64,000 nucleotides of DNA from Vreelandella massiliensis. GTDB lineage: Bacteria; Pseudomonadota; Gammaproteobacteria; Pseudomonadales; Halomonadaceae. Below the pieces are notes generated by a model, which saw only the letters and a program-made list of their open reading frames with translations, was not told the origin of the DNA and did no database searches. Of this stretch, positions 8,663-19,597 are shown piece after piece (positions within the stretch are counted from its first letter, which is position 1; each line of letters starts with the position of its first letter). The stretch covers positions 711,720 to 775,719 of the forward strand of contig NZ_LT699745.1 in NCBI RefSeq assembly GCF_900155385.1, given 5' to 3'. Position numbers and translations under genes: made by a program.

Positions 8663-9766
8663 ATGAAATTTTCCATTTCCCGAGAGGCACTGCTGCGTCC
8701 GTTAACGCTGGTGGCCGGCGTGGTCGAGCGCCGTCAAACGCTTCCCGTGCTCTCTAACGTCTTGATCGAAATCGAAGGCGATCAGGTGGCGCTCACCGGC
8801 ACCGATTTGGAAGTAGAGCTGGTGGGGCGCACCGTGGCGAGCCACGTCGAACAGGAGGGTTCCGCCACGTTGCCGGCACGTAAGTTGATGGACATCTGTA
8901 AATCGCTGCCGGAACAGGCCGAAATCCAGCTCGGGGTGGAAGAGGGGCGGGCGGTACTGCGCAGTGGCCGATCTCGCTTTACGCTTTCGACGCTGCCGGT
9001 GGCTGAATTCCCCAGCATCGAAGATGGCGAAGGAAGCCAAGAATTGAGCGTACCGCGCGGTACATTGAAGCACCTGATCGAATCGACGTCTTTCGCCATG
9101 GCGCAGCAGGATGTGCGCTACTATCTCAACGGCCTGCTGCTGGAAATTCAGAGCAACCTGTTGCGTGCCGTGGCGACCGATGGGCACCGCTTGTCGATGT
9201 GTTCGCGCTCGGTCGAGGTGAGCGTAGAGCAGCCGCACAAGCTGATTGTGCCGCGCAAAGGGATTCTGGAACTTGCGCGCCTGTTAGACGATAGCGACGA
9301 GCCTGTGAGCTTGACGCTAGGCTCTACCCATATTCGCGCGCATACCGGTGATTTCACCTTCACGTCTAAGCTAATCGACGGCAAGTTCCCTGATTATGAG
9401 CGTGTTGTACCGCGTAATGGCGATAAAGTGCTATTGGCGGAGCGCGCCGAGTTGCGCCAAGTGCTGTCGCGGACGGCGATACTGTCCAACGAAAAATACC
9501 GCGGTGTGCGGCTCTACCTAGAGCCTGGTAATTTGAAAGTGATGGCCAACAATCCGGAGCAGGAAGAGGCCGAAGAGAATATCGCCGTCGAGTATAACGG
9601 CCCTGCCATGGAGATTGGCTTTAACGTCGGCTACCTCGTGGATGTGCTGACGGTGTTAAATGAAGACCGTATTCAGATGACATTGGCCGACCCCAACAGC
9701 AGCGCGTTAATGGAAGAGCCCGGTGGCGGGGATGCGTTGTACGTGGTCATGCCAATGCGTTTGTAG
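8663..9766 (+). CDS. dnaN: DNA polymerase III beta subunit (sliding clamp)
   Basis: The clamp encircles DNA and tethers polymerase III and other partners. The 367-residue protein starts MKFSISREALLRPLTLVAGVVERRQTLPVLSN and ends in YVVMPMRL, the conserved clamp terminus that helps form the partner-binding pocket. Its length matches the family. I use the ATG at 8663; a TTG directly before it is in frame but unlikely. The gap to dnaA is short and contains a GGAG ribosome site, so it is probably co-transcribed with dnaA. Confidence 0.98.
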   Translation: MKFSISREALLRPLTLVAGVVERRQTLPVLSNVLIEIEGDQVALTGTDLEVELVGRTVASHVEQEGSATLPARKLMDICKSLPEQAEIQLGVEEGRAVLRSGRSRFTLSTLPVAEFPSIEDGEGSQELSVPRGTLKHLIESTSFAMAQQDVRYYLNGLLLEIQSNLLRAVATDGHRLSMCSRSVEVSVEQPHKLIVPRKGILELARLLDDSDEPVSLTLGSTHIRAHTGDFTFTSKLIDGKFPDYERVVPRNGDKVLLAERAELRQVLSRTAILSNEKYRGVRLYLEPGNLKVMANNPEQEEAEENIAVEYNGPAMEIGFNVGYLVDVLTVLNEDRIQMTLADPNSSALMEEPGGGDALYVVMPMRL

Positions 9767-9810
9767 GCGCTTGATATCTTTAACGTGATGCGGCAATTGC
9801 AAGTTGTTCT

Positions 9811-9843
9811 GGCGGTGCCCCTTTTAGCGAAAGGGGCGCCGCC
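9811..9843 (+). terminator. Strong intercistronic hairpin between dnaN and recF
   Basis: Fourteen-base arms (9811-9824 and 9830-9843) pair with one G-T wobble around a short loop. The following TTCGTTTGTT is only a weak U run. It may cut down read-through from dnaN into recF or stabilise the upstream message rather than stop transcription fully. Confidence 0.5.
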
Positions 9844-9867
9844 TTCGTTTGTTGATGGGCAACGGCA

Positions 9868-11031
9868 ATGAGCATAGAACAGTTGAACCTTCAGGGCCTT
9901 AGGAACCTCGCACCTGTCGCGATGGTGCCAAGCCAACGGATTAACCTGATCAGCGGGGTTAACGGTAGCGGCAAGACGAGTCTTCTGGAAGGAATTCACA
10001 TCCTGGGAATGGGGCGCTCGTTTCGGACTCGGCAGCTAAAGAATGCGATTCAGCGTGACGCATCGCAAATGACCCTCTTCGCCCGTTTAGCCGGCGAGCC
10101 CGAGACAACCGTCGGCGTGCGCCGTTTTCGCGATCAAAGTGAACTAGAGCTGCGGTTAAAAGGCAGCAAAAATGCGCGCCTGGCTGAACTTGCCGAAGCC
10201 CTACCGCTACAGTTGATTAACCCCGACGCGTTTCGTTTGCTGGAAGGCTCACCCGCTGGACGACGTGAATTCCTCGACTGGGGTGTGTTTCACGTGAAAC
10301 ATGATTTTTTGGCCTCTTGGCGGCGAGCGCGTCGGGCGCTGAAACATCGGAATGCCCTCCTTAGGCGTGGTAGAATAGCTCCCCAAGAATTAGACGTTTG
10401 GGAACATGAGCTGGCCGGTAGCGGCGAGCTCATTGATCAGCAGCGGCGTGAGTGGTTTACCGCCTTCTTGCCCGTCTTTGAAGAAACGCTTTCCGCGCTG
10501 CTGCCGATGGAAGGGTTAACCCTCCATTATGCACGGGGTTGGGATAAGACGCGCGAGTTAGCCGATGTGCTAGCGGCAAGCCGGCCAACGGATTTGCAAA
10601 TGGGTTTTACTCAGCAAGGGCCGCAGCGCGCGGACCTACGTATCAAAATCCATAGGCAACCGGCGATTGAGGTGCTTTCCAGAGGCCAGCAGAAACTTGT
10701 TGTCAGCGCGTTGAAACTTGCGCAAGGCCGGCTTTTGGAAAGCAGCGTCAATCGGCACTGTGTGTACTTGATCGATGATTTGCCCGCTGAGCTCGATAAA
10801 AAACACCGCCAGCGGTTTTGCGAACTTCTTGAGTCCATGCAGTGCCAAGCATTTATTACCAGCGTCGAACCGGCCGCCTTAGAAAACCGATGGCTCTCGG
10901 GTACCGAGGTTCAAATGTTTCACGTGAAACATCTTGAGCAGACAGAAACGCCTTCCGGGGGAAGTTCTTCAGCGCTGAGTCAGCTGATGCACATCGGTAG
11001 CGACCATGATACGTCAGTGGTACGACGTTGA
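9868..11031 (+). CDS. recF: DNA replication and repair protein RecF
   Basis: RecF is an SMC-like ATPase that, with RecOR, loads RecA at gaps. The 387-residue protein has Walker A SGVNGSGKTSLLEGIH near residues 29-44, the middle FLDWGVFH region, and the C-terminal signature and Walker B around SRGQQKLVVSALKLAQ and YLIDDLPAELD. It is somewhat longer than usual because about 30 residues follow the last conserved block. Two perfect parS palindromes lie within the coding sequence, both read in the same frame as VFHVKH (residues 140-145) and MFHVKH (350-355). The second lies in the non-conserved tail. The start ATG gives MSIEQLNLQGLRNL. Confidence 0.97.
   Translation: MSIEQLNLQGLRNLAPVAMVPSQRINLISGVNGSGKTSLLEGIHILGMGRSFRTRQLKNAIQRDASQMTLFARLAGEPETTVGVRRFRDQSELELRLKGSKNARLAELAEALPLQLINPDAFRLLEGSPAGRREFLDWGVFHVKHDFLASWRRARRALKHRNALLRRGRIAPQELDVWEHELAGSGELIDQQRREWFTAFLPVFEETLSALLPMEGLTLHYARGWDKTRELADVLAASRPTDLQMGFTQQGPQRADLRIKIHRQPAIEVLSRGQQKLVVSALKLAQGRLLESSVNRHCVYLIDDLPAELDKKHRQRFCELLESMQCQAFITSVEPAALENRWLSGTEVQMFHVKHLEQTETPSGGSSSALSQLMHIGSDHDTSVVRR
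10286..10301. other. parS: parS centromere site 1 (inside recF)
   Basis: TGTTTCACGTGAAACA is a perfect 16-bp palindrome identical to the widespread ParB-binding parS consensus. It falls in a conserved part of recF and is encoded as FHVKH. Confidence 0.93.
10916..10931. other. parS: parS centromere site 2 (3' part of recF)
   Basis: This is a second perfect TGTTTCACGTGAAACA, 630 bp from the first, in the C-terminal extension of recF and in the same codon phase. Confidence 0.93.
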
Positions 11032-11090
11032 AAAAAGGTGTCGGTCAACCAGGCGATACGGACAAATAGACTTCACGATGGAGTGATTAG

Positions 11091-13514
<2,424 letters not shown>

Positions 13515-13527
13515 CCCTATGCACCAA

Positions 13528-13543
13528 TGTTTCACGTGAAACA
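13528..13543. other. parS: parS centromere site 3 (after gyrB)
   Basis: A perfect TGTTTCACGTGAAACA lies 13 bp beyond the gyrB stop, in non-coding DNA before the gyrB terminator. Confidence 0.93.
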
Positions 13544-13557
13544 CGCATCACTCTTCC

Positions 13558-13591
13558 AACGGGTACAAGGCAATGTCTTGTACCCGTTTTT
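13558..13591. terminator. Bidirectional terminator between gyrB and gmhB
   Basis: Twelve-base arms AACGGGTACAAG (13558-13569) and CTTGTACCCGTT (13577-13588) are followed by TTTC on the plus strand. The convergent gmhB stop lies right beside it, so it can serve gyrB and probably also gmhB. Confidence 0.85.
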
Positions 13592-13592
13592 C

Positions 13593-14159
13593 TTAGCCAG
13601 CCGCGTGTGCATGAATCAACCAATCGGCAAAGGCGTTCAGGTCATCAAAGATTTGCGCTTTTTCCAGCCCTACCCCTTTCGTTTCGGTTTTTTCGCCTTT
13701 CCCCGTTCTGACCAGAGCAGAGCGGCAGCCCATGATCTCTCCCGCCTGCAGGTCGCGTAGGCTATCACCCACCATCCAGCTTCCTTCCAGTGTCGTTAAG
13801 CCAAGGTGTGCTTGAATTTGCTCAAGCAGGCCAGGTAATGGCTTGCGGCAGTGGCAGCTATCATTGGGGCCGTGAGGGCAGTAAGCGATATAGGCGATCT
13901 CGCCACCGGCGCTATGGACCAGCTCATGCAAGCGCGTATGCATCGCTTCCAGCGTTTCTTCATCGTAATAGCCGCGCGCGATGCCCGACTGATTGGTCGC
14001 AATGGCAAGGGTGTAGCCCGCTTGGGATAAGCGTGCAATGGCGGTAATCGCGCTAGGGTAGGGGGTCCACTCCGCTAGCGACTTAATGTAGGCATCCGAA
14101 TCGTGGTTGATAACACCGTCACGGTCGAGAATGATCAGGCGCTCGGGGTGAAGAGACAT
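13593..14159 (-). CDS. gmhB: D-glycero-beta-D-manno-heptose-1,7-bisphosphate 7-phosphatase
   Basis: GmhB removes the 7-phosphate between the two HldE steps of ADP-heptose synthesis. The 188-residue HAD-family protein has the nucleophile motif LDRDGVINHD near residue 11, ATNQSGIARG for motif II, a zinc-binding CPHGPNDSCHCRKP loop and the motif III-IV MVGDSLRDLQAG. I take the start as MSLHPERLIILDRDG; the open frame continues upstream to 14438 but through a parS site and repeat DNA that is not coding. It converges on gyrB and stands apart from hldD and hldE, which are further right. Confidence 0.95.
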   Translation of the reverse strand: MSLHPERLIILDRDGVINHDSDAYIKSLAEWTPYPSAITAIARLSQAGYTLAIATNQSGIARGYYDEETLEAMHTRLHELVHSAGGEIAYIAYCPHGPNDSCHCRKPLPGLLEQIQAHLGLTTLEGSWMVGDSLRDLQAGEIMGCRSALVRTGKGEKTETKGVGLEKAQIFDDLNAFADWLIHAHAAG

Positions 14160-14196
14160 AGCGGATCTCGGGCAGTCTAGTTGATCAGGAATAAGA

Positions 14197-14212
14197 TGTT
14201 TCACGTGAAACA
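14197..14212. other. parS: parS centromere site 4 (upstream of gmhB)
   Basis: This perfect TGTTTCACGTGAAACA lies 38 bp upstream of the gmhB start. It is the fourth identical site within 3.93 kb. Confidence 0.93.
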
Positions 14213-14223
14213 TCCGCGGTAAG

Positions 14224-14389
14224 TTCAGGGTGATAGCAGTGTCCGTTCGTGCTGGATCCACCGCTCGGTCTGAGCTTGTCGAAGACCATCCTTCGACAGG
14301 CTCAGGGTGATCGCGGTGTCCGTTCGATCTGAATCCCCGTTCGGTCTGAGCTTGTCGAAGACCATCCTTCGACAGGCTCAGGATGATCG
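14224..14389. repeat. REP-like hairpin repeat array
   Basis: A 49-bp unit occurs at 14265-14313 and 14341-14389 with one difference, and a partial unit (end portion only) lies at 14224-14249. Each full unit is an imperfect palindrome built on GAGCTTGTCGAAG and CTTCGACAGGCTC. The same palindrome style is common in intergenic repeats of many bacteria. It sits between the gmhB promoter region and the glyS terminator. Confidence 0.8.
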
Positions 14390-14401
14390 GCCTCGACAAA
14401 T

Positions 14402-14425
14402 AAAAGCCCGGCTTTTTGCCGGGCT
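14402..14425 (-). terminator. Rho-independent terminator of glyQS
   Basis: On the minus strand AGCCCGGC, loop AAAAA and GCCGGGCT (14425-14405) are followed by TTTTA. It lies 26 bp after the glyS stop. Confidence 0.85.
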
Positions 14426-14450
14426 GAGGGTGAACCATTTTAAAGCGCGC

Positions 14451-16517
14451 TTACTGCGGAAGCTCGGAAATATCCGCGACTTCCAAGAAAAGCGCCTGAA
14501 GATTGGCCAATAGCGCGAGGCGATTACGGCGCACCGCGTCGTCGTCGGCCATCACCATCACCTGGTCGAAGAAGTTGTCTACCGGCTCGCGCAGGGTGGC
14601 TAAAGCGTCCAGCGCTTCCATATAGTGGCCTTCGGCGAACAGCGGGGCCACGCTATCGCGGCGGGTAGAGAGCGCGTGAAACAGCGCCTTTTCCGCTTCT
14701 TCGGTTAACAGGTCAGCGTTGACCTGGGTGCTGCCATCGTGCGCCTGTTTGGTAAGTATGTTGGAAACCCGCTTGTTGGCGGCGGCGAGCGCCGCGGCTT
14801 CGTCGCGCTGGGCAAACGCTTTAACCGCGCGCAGTCGGCGAGCAAAATCGAGCGGATTGGTGACTGGGCGCGCCCGCACGGCAAGGTACATTTCGGCGCT
14901 AATGCCCTCTTCCTGACCCCATGCCCGGAAGCGATCGAGCATATAGGCGAGCACCTCATCCACGAGCCCTTCTGCCTTGGGCAGGCCTTGGTGTTGATCG
15001 GCTGCGCGCGTGAGCAGCTCACGTAGGTCGAGGTCGAGTTCGCCTTTGATCAAGATGTTCAGCACGCCGATGGAGGCGCGGCGCAGGGCAAAGGGGTCTT
15101 TTGCCCCGGTCGGACGTTGGCCAATGCCAAAAATGCCCACCAGCGTATCCAGGCGATCCGCCAAGGCGAGGGCTTTCCCCGTTGCCGTATGGGGAATCTC
15201 ATCGCTGGCGAAGCGGGGCAGGTACTGCTCCTCAATCGCGGTGGCGACCTCACTGGGCTCGCCATCCTGCTCGGCGTAGTAGCGGCCCATGATGCCTTGA
15301 AGCTCAGGGAATTCGAGCACCATCTCGGTGACCAGGTCGCACTTGGCCAGCTGGGTCGCGCGCTGGGCGTTCGCCACATCGCCACCTATCTGCTCGGCAA
15401 TGTAGACGGCGACCGCTTCGCTGCGCTGCGCTTTATCCGCCAGGGTGCCCAGCTGCTGTTGAAAGACCACGCTCTCAAGCGAGGGCCGGCGGCTCGCCAG
15501 TGTCTGTTTACGGTCGGTGTCGTAGAAGAAGGCGGCGTCGGCCAAACGGGGGCGAATGACTTTCTCGTTGCCCTGGATGACCTGCTCCGGGTCGAGGCTC
15601 TCGATATTGGCGATGGTGATGAAAAGCGGCATGAGGTTGCCGTTTTCGTCCAGCAGGTGGAAGTACTTCTGGTTCGCCTTCATCGAGGAGATGAGACACT
15701 CTGCCGGCACTTCCAAAAAACGCTCATCGAAGCTGCCGGTAAGCGCTACGGGCCACTCCACCAGGCCGCTGACTTCGGCCAGCAGGTCCTCATCAATCAC
15801 GGCGGTGGCATTTTGGACTTCCGCTTCGGCGAGGACCTGTTCGCGAATCCGTTCAAGGCGCTGAGCGCGCCCGGCGAGCACGTAGGCCTCTTCCAAAGCG
15901 CTTAGGTACTCATCGGCGTGGGTGAGCTGAATGGGGTCTGGGGCATGGAAACGGTGGCCGTAGGTGGTGCGGCTCGCTTCCAGGCCCAGGGCTTCCGCGG
16001 CGATAACATCGCTGCCATAAAGCGCGACAAGCCAGTGCACCGGGCGGGAAAACTCGACCCGAGAATCGCCCCAGCGCATATTTTTGGGCACCGGAAGTGC
16101 GGCGAGCGCTTTGCGCAGAATATCCGGCAGCAGCGCCTGAATGGTCTCGCCGGCTTGCTGTTCGCGATACCCAAGCCAGGTGCCTTTGTCGGTTTCCAGG
16201 TGAATAAGCGCATCGACGCTGACACCGCAGGAGCGCGCAAAACCTTCCGCCGCTTTGGTCGGCTGACCCTCCTTGAAAGCAGCCGCCAGGGCCGGGCCAC
16301 GTTTTTCCACCTCGCGGTCGGGCTGCTTATCGGCTAGGTCGCTTACGCGCACGGCGAGGCGCCGTGGGGTGGCGAACGCTTCGACGCTTTCGAAAGGGAT
16401 TTCTGCCTCTTGCAGGCCGCGTTGAATGCCAGCGGCAAAGGCATCCGAGAGCGCGTCCAGCGCGGTGGGCGGAAGCTCTTCGGCGCCGAGTTCGAGTAAG
16501 AGCGTATCAACAGCCAT
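14451..16517 (-). CDS. glyS: Glycyl-tRNA synthetase beta subunit
   Basis: GlyS is the large subunit of the heterotetrameric bacterial enzyme and carries tRNA recognition and parts of the active machinery. The 688-residue protein starts [25 protein letters not shown], as in the family, and has the conserved RPVHWLVALYG, VPAECLISSMKANQKYFHLLDENGNLMPLFITIANIES (abridged here to its key VPAECL and KYFHL parts) and the C-terminal anticodon-binding region with RDEAAALAAANKRVSNIL. The length matches E. coli GlyS (689). Its start overlaps the glyQ stop by one base (TAATG), so translation is coupled. Confidence 0.97.
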   Translation of the reverse strand: MAVDTLLLELGAEELPPTALDALSDAFAAGIQRGLQEAEIPFESVEAFATPRRLAVRVSDLADKQPDREVEKRGPALAAAFKEGQPTKAAEGFARSCGVSVDALIHLETDKGTWLGYREQQAGETIQALLPDILRKALAALPVPKNMRWGDSRVEFSRPVHWLVALYGSDVIAAEALGLEASRTTYGHRFHAPDPIQLTHADEYLSALEEAYVLAGRAQRLERIREQVLAEAEVQNATAVIDEDLLAEVSGLVEWPVALTGSFDERFLEVPAECLISSMKANQKYFHLLDENGNLMPLFITIANIESLDPEQVIQGNEKVIRPRLADAAFFYDTDRKQTLASRRPSLESVVFQQQLGTLADKAQRSEAVAVYIAEQIGGDVANAQRATQLAKCDLVTEMVLEFPELQGIMGRYYAEQDGEPSEVATAIEEQYLPRFASDEIPHTATGKALALADRLDTLVGIFGIGQRPTGAKDPFALRRASIGVLNILIKGELDLDLRELLTRAADQHQGLPKAEGLVDEVLAYMLDRFRAWGQEEGISAEMYLAVRARPVTNPLDFARRLRAVKAFAQRDEAAALAAANKRVSNILTKQAHDGSTQVNADLLTEEAEKALFHALSTRRDSVAPLFAEGHYMEALDALATLREPVDNFFDQVMVMADDDAVRRNRLALLANLQALFLEVADISELPQ

Positions 16518-17518
16518 TATGCGTCTCCCTGAGCGTCGGAGGGTTCGTCGTCTAACAGTTCACGCCGCAGTGCGTCCGGCGCCATGGGGAAGCCTGCCGC
16601 TTTACGCGACGCTAAGTAGGCGTGAGCGACGTCGCGGGCCATGGTACGCACGCGCAGAATAAAGCGCTGCCGCTCGGTCACCGAGATCGCGTGGCGGGCA
16701 TCGAGCAGGTTAAAGGTATGCGATGCTTTGAGTACCTGCTCGTAAGCGGGTAGCGGCAGGTTCACCGCCAGCAGCTTGCCGCACTCTTTTTCTTGATGAT
16801 CGAAGGCGTTGAACAGCTGCTCGACATCCGCGTGTTCAAAGTTGTAGGCGGATTGCTCGCGCTCGTTTTGCAAATACACGTCACCGTAGGTGACTTTGCT
16901 GCCGTCCGGGGCGATGGCCCAGACCAGGTCGTAGACGCTGTCCACGTCCTGCAGGTACATCGCGATGCGCTCGATACCGTAGGTAAGCTCGCCGGTAACC
17001 GGGTAGCACTCGATGCCCCCAGCTTGCTGGAAGTAGGTGAACTGGGTGACTTCCATGCCGTTGAGCCACACTTCCCAGCCCAGCCCCCAGGCACCTAGGG
17101 TGGGCGATTCCCAGTTATCCTCGACAAACCGCACGTCGTGGGTCAGCGGGTCTAGGCCCAAGCGCTTGAGCGAGCCGAGGTAGAGCTCTTGCAGGTGGCT
17201 GGGCGAGGGCTTCATGACCACCTGAAACTGATAGTAGTGCTGCAGGCGGTTGGGGTTCTCGCCATAGCGGCCATCGGTGGGGCGGCGTGACGGTTGAACG
17301 TAAGCCGCGTTCCAGGTCTCCGGGCCAATGGCGCGCAGGAAGGTGGCAGGGTGAAAGGTCCCCGCCCCGACTTCCATATCCAGTGGCTGAAGCACCACAC
17401 AGCCTTGCTCAGCCCAGTACTGCTGCAGAGCAAGGATTAATCCTTGAAAGGTCGACACGTCTGGCGTCGAGCCATGACTTGAAACGCTCCTGGATACACT
17501 CATCGGAAAAAGCACCAT
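16517..17518 (-). CDS. glyQ: Glycyl-tRNA synthetase alpha subunit
   Basis: GlyQ holds the class II catalytic core that activates glycine. The protein is 333 residues if it starts at 17518. The conserved body begins [19 protein letters not shown], then [57 protein letters not shown] and [16 protein letters not shown], all nearly as in E. coli. The first 20 residues are not conserved, so the true start could be the internal Met at 17503; neither has a clear ribosome site. It is the first gene of glyQS and diverges from hldD, with about 110 bp between them for both promoters. Confidence 0.96.
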   Translation of the reverse strand: MVLFPMSVSRSVSSHGSTPDVSTFQGLILALQQYWAEQGCVVLQPLDMEVGAGTFHPATFLRAIGPETWNAAYVQPSRRPTDGRYGENPNRLQHYYQFQVVMKPSPSHLQELYLGSLKRLGLDPLTHDVRFVEDNWESPTLGAWGLGWEVWLNGMEVTQFTYFQQAGGIECYPVTGELTYGIERIAMYLQDVDSVYDLVWAIAPDGSKVTYGDVYLQNEREQSAYNFEHADVEQLFNAFDHQEKECGKLLAVNLPLPAYEQVLKASHTFNLLDARHAISVTERQRFILRVRTMARDVAHAYLASRKAAGFPMAPDALRRELLDDEPSDAQGDA

Positions 17519-17631
17519 TGGCCATGAATTCAGAAAGCGTCAAGTATACAATCCCAAGCAGATAGGTTATAGGCACAGGCTCACATAGGCCGCAAGTCGG
17601 GCAGGCTATTTGGTTAAGGAGAGAGAGAGAG

Positions 17632-18588
17632 ATGATCGTCGTGACAGGCGGTGCCGGTTTTATCGGTGCCAATATTGTAAAAGCGCTCAATGCGCGCGGG
17701 CGTACCGATGTCATGGTGGTGGATGACCTGCGCGACGGTACCAAATTCGTTAACTTAGCCGACTGCACCCTGGCCGATTACCTGGATAAAGAAGATTTCA
17801 TCCAACGGGTTAAAGGTTTGATGCGGGGCGAGACGGTAGACCTTCCGCGCATTGAGGCGATTTTTCACGAGGGCGCCTGCTCGGATACCACCGAGTGGGA
17901 TGGCCGCTTTATGCTCGAAAACAACTATGAGTACTCCAAGGTGCTGCTCAACTTCTGCGAGCAGCACGCTATTCCCTTTCTTTATGCCTCGTCAGCCGCG
18001 ACCTACGGCGGCAGCAGCGTATTTAAAGAAGCGCCGGAGTTTGAAAAGCCGCTTAACGTGTACGGCTACTCGAAATTGCTGTTTGATCAGCACGTGCGCA
18101 CGCGCTGGAATGAGCTCACCACCCAAGTCGTGGGCTTTCGCTACTTCAATGTTTACGGGCCGCGCGAACAGCATAAAGGCAAGATGGCCAGTGTCGCCTA
18201 CCACAATCATCTGCAAGTGCGGAACGGCGAGACATTAAAGCTCTTTGGTGCCTACGACGGCTATGACGCCGGCATGCAGAGCCGCGATTTTGTTTACGTG
18301 GGCGATGTGGTGGATGTCAACCTGTGGTTTCTCGACCACCCCGAGCAGTCCGGTATTTTCAACTTAGGCACCGGGCGGGCGGAGCCCTTCAAAGCCATCG
18401 GCGAAGCGATGATCGACTACTACGGCCAAGGCAAGATTCACTACATCGACTTCCCCGAAGAGCTCAAAGGGCGCTACCAGAGCTACACGCGCGCGGATAT
18501 TGCCAAGCTACGCGAGGCGGGATGCGATGTGGCGTTCAAGACCGTTGCCCAGGGGGTAAAGGCGTACTTGGAGTGGCTCAATGGGTGA
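17632..18588 (+). CDS. hldD: ADP-L-glycero-D-manno-heptose 6-epimerase
   Basis: HldD makes the final ADP-L-glycero-D-manno-heptose used for the lipopolysaccharide inner core. The 318-residue short-chain dehydrogenase has the Rossmann motif TGGAGFIG at residues 5-12, a Ser/Thr region ASSAATYGG, and the catalytic YxxxK at Tyr144-Lys148 (YGYSK). The family motifs [14 protein letters not shown] and [18 protein letters not shown] are present. An AAGGAGAG ribosome site lies upstream of the ATG. It overlaps waaF by 8 bp, so the two are translated together. Confidence 0.97.
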   Translation: MIVVTGGAGFIGANIVKALNARGRTDVMVVDDLRDGTKFVNLADCTLADYLDKEDFIQRVKGLMRGETVDLPRIEAIFHEGACSDTTEWDGRFMLENNYEYSKVLLNFCEQHAIPFLYASSAATYGGSSVFKEAPEFEKPLNVYGYSKLLFDQHVRTRWNELTTQVVGFRYFNVYGPREQHKGKMASVAYHNHLQVRNGETLKLFGAYDGYDAGMQSRDFVYVGDVVDVNLWFLDHPEQSGIFNLGTGRAEPFKAIGEAMIDYYGQGKIHYIDFPEELKGRYQSYTRADIAKLREAGCDVAFKTVAQGVKAYLEWLNG

Positions 18589-19597
18589 GCCGGTCAAGCG
18601 CCTATTGGTGATAGGCCCCTCGTGGGTGGGCGATATGGTCATGGCCCAGAGCCTGTTTATCACCCTGAAGCAGCGCTACCCGGGCGCCACCCTAGGCGTG
18701 GTGGCGCCTGCCTGGTCGCAGCCCATTCTCGCGCGGATGCCCGAAGTGGATGAAGTGCTGCCGCTGTCGGTAAGCCATGGAGAGTTCGGCCTAGCCACCC
18801 GGCGTGAGCTCGCCGGGCGGCTTAAAGGCCGCTTTGACCGCGCGATCGTGCTGCCACGCTCGTGGAAAGCGGCATTGGTGCCGTTTCTCGCCCGCATCCC
18901 GGAGCGCGTTGGCTTTCTGGGCGAGCAGCGCTACGGCTTACTCAAAGAGCGGCGTAAGCTTGATAAGCGCGTATTGGATCAAACGGTGAAGCGTTTTGTC
19001 GCCCTCGGCCTACCCGAGGAAGAAGCCGCCGAGGGGGCGTTCGCCATTCCCTCGCCGCGCTTGGAGATTGACCGCGATAACCTGGTGAATTTGCGCATCC
19101 AACACGCCCTGTCATCGCGCCCCGCGATTGGCATGATGCCCGGTGCGGAGTATGGCCCGGCGAAACAGTGGCCGCTTGCGTATTTTCACGCGCTCGCCAA
19201 GCGGCTCGTGGACGATGGCTATGAAGTGCGCATTTTTGGCGGGCCCAAAGATCATGTGGCCGGCCAGGAAATCGTCCAGGGTTTGCCGCAAGCGCATAAC
19301 TTATCCGGTAAAACGGCGCTTGCCGATGTGGTCGATCTGCTCGCCGATTGTGGCCAGGTGGTGACCAACGATTCCGGGTTGATGCACGTTGCGGCGGCGG
19401 TGGGCACCCGCGTTCAGGCGATTTATGGCTCTTCCACGCCGGATTACACGCCGCCGCTGACCACGAACGCCAGGATTCACTACCTGAACCTTATCTGCTC
19501 GCCCTGTTTTAAGCGCGAATGCCCGCTGGGGCACACCAACTGCCTCAAGCAAATACCCGCTGAAAGGCTCTACGACGCGGTGATCGCGGACGCTTAA
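18581..19597 (+). CDS. waaF: ADP-heptose--LPS heptosyltransferase II
   Basis: WaaF adds the second heptose to the inner core. The 338-residue GT9 protein begins [26 protein letters not shown], with the hallmark [10 protein letters not shown], and contains [28 protein letters not shown] and [14 protein letters not shown], all characteristic of WaaF rather than other GT9 enzymes. The Cys-rich end [16 protein letters not shown] is also typical. It overlaps hldD. Its TAA shares bases with the stop of the convergent gene at 19594 (TTAA), leaving no space for a separate terminator. Confidence 0.96.
   Translation: MGEPVKRLLVIGPSWVGDMVMAQSLFITLKQRYPGATLGVVAPAWSQPILARMPEVDEVLPLSVSHGEFGLATRRELAGRLKGRFDRAIVLPRSWKAALVPFLARIPERVGFLGEQRYGLLKERRKLDKRVLDQTVKRFVALGLPEEEAAEGAFAIPSPRLEIDRDNLVNLRIQHALSSRPAIGMMPGAEYGPAKQWPLAYFHALAKRLVDDGYEVRIFGGPKDHVAGQEIVQGLPQAHNLSGKTALADVVDLLADCGQVVTNDSGLMHVAAAVGTRVQAIYGSSTPDYTPPLTTNARIHYLNLICSPCFKRECPLGHTNCLKQIPAERLYDAVIADA

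Noticed and set aside
14224..14389. CRISPR array
   Set aside because: Only two full 49-bp units with a related spacer-like interval and a partial third; the units are palindromes with no regular spacers and no cas genes in the window.
15117..15905. 262-codon frame antisense to glyS
   Set aside because: It lies wholly within conserved glyS coding sequence and has no similarity or ribosome site; such frames arise from GC-rich codon usage.
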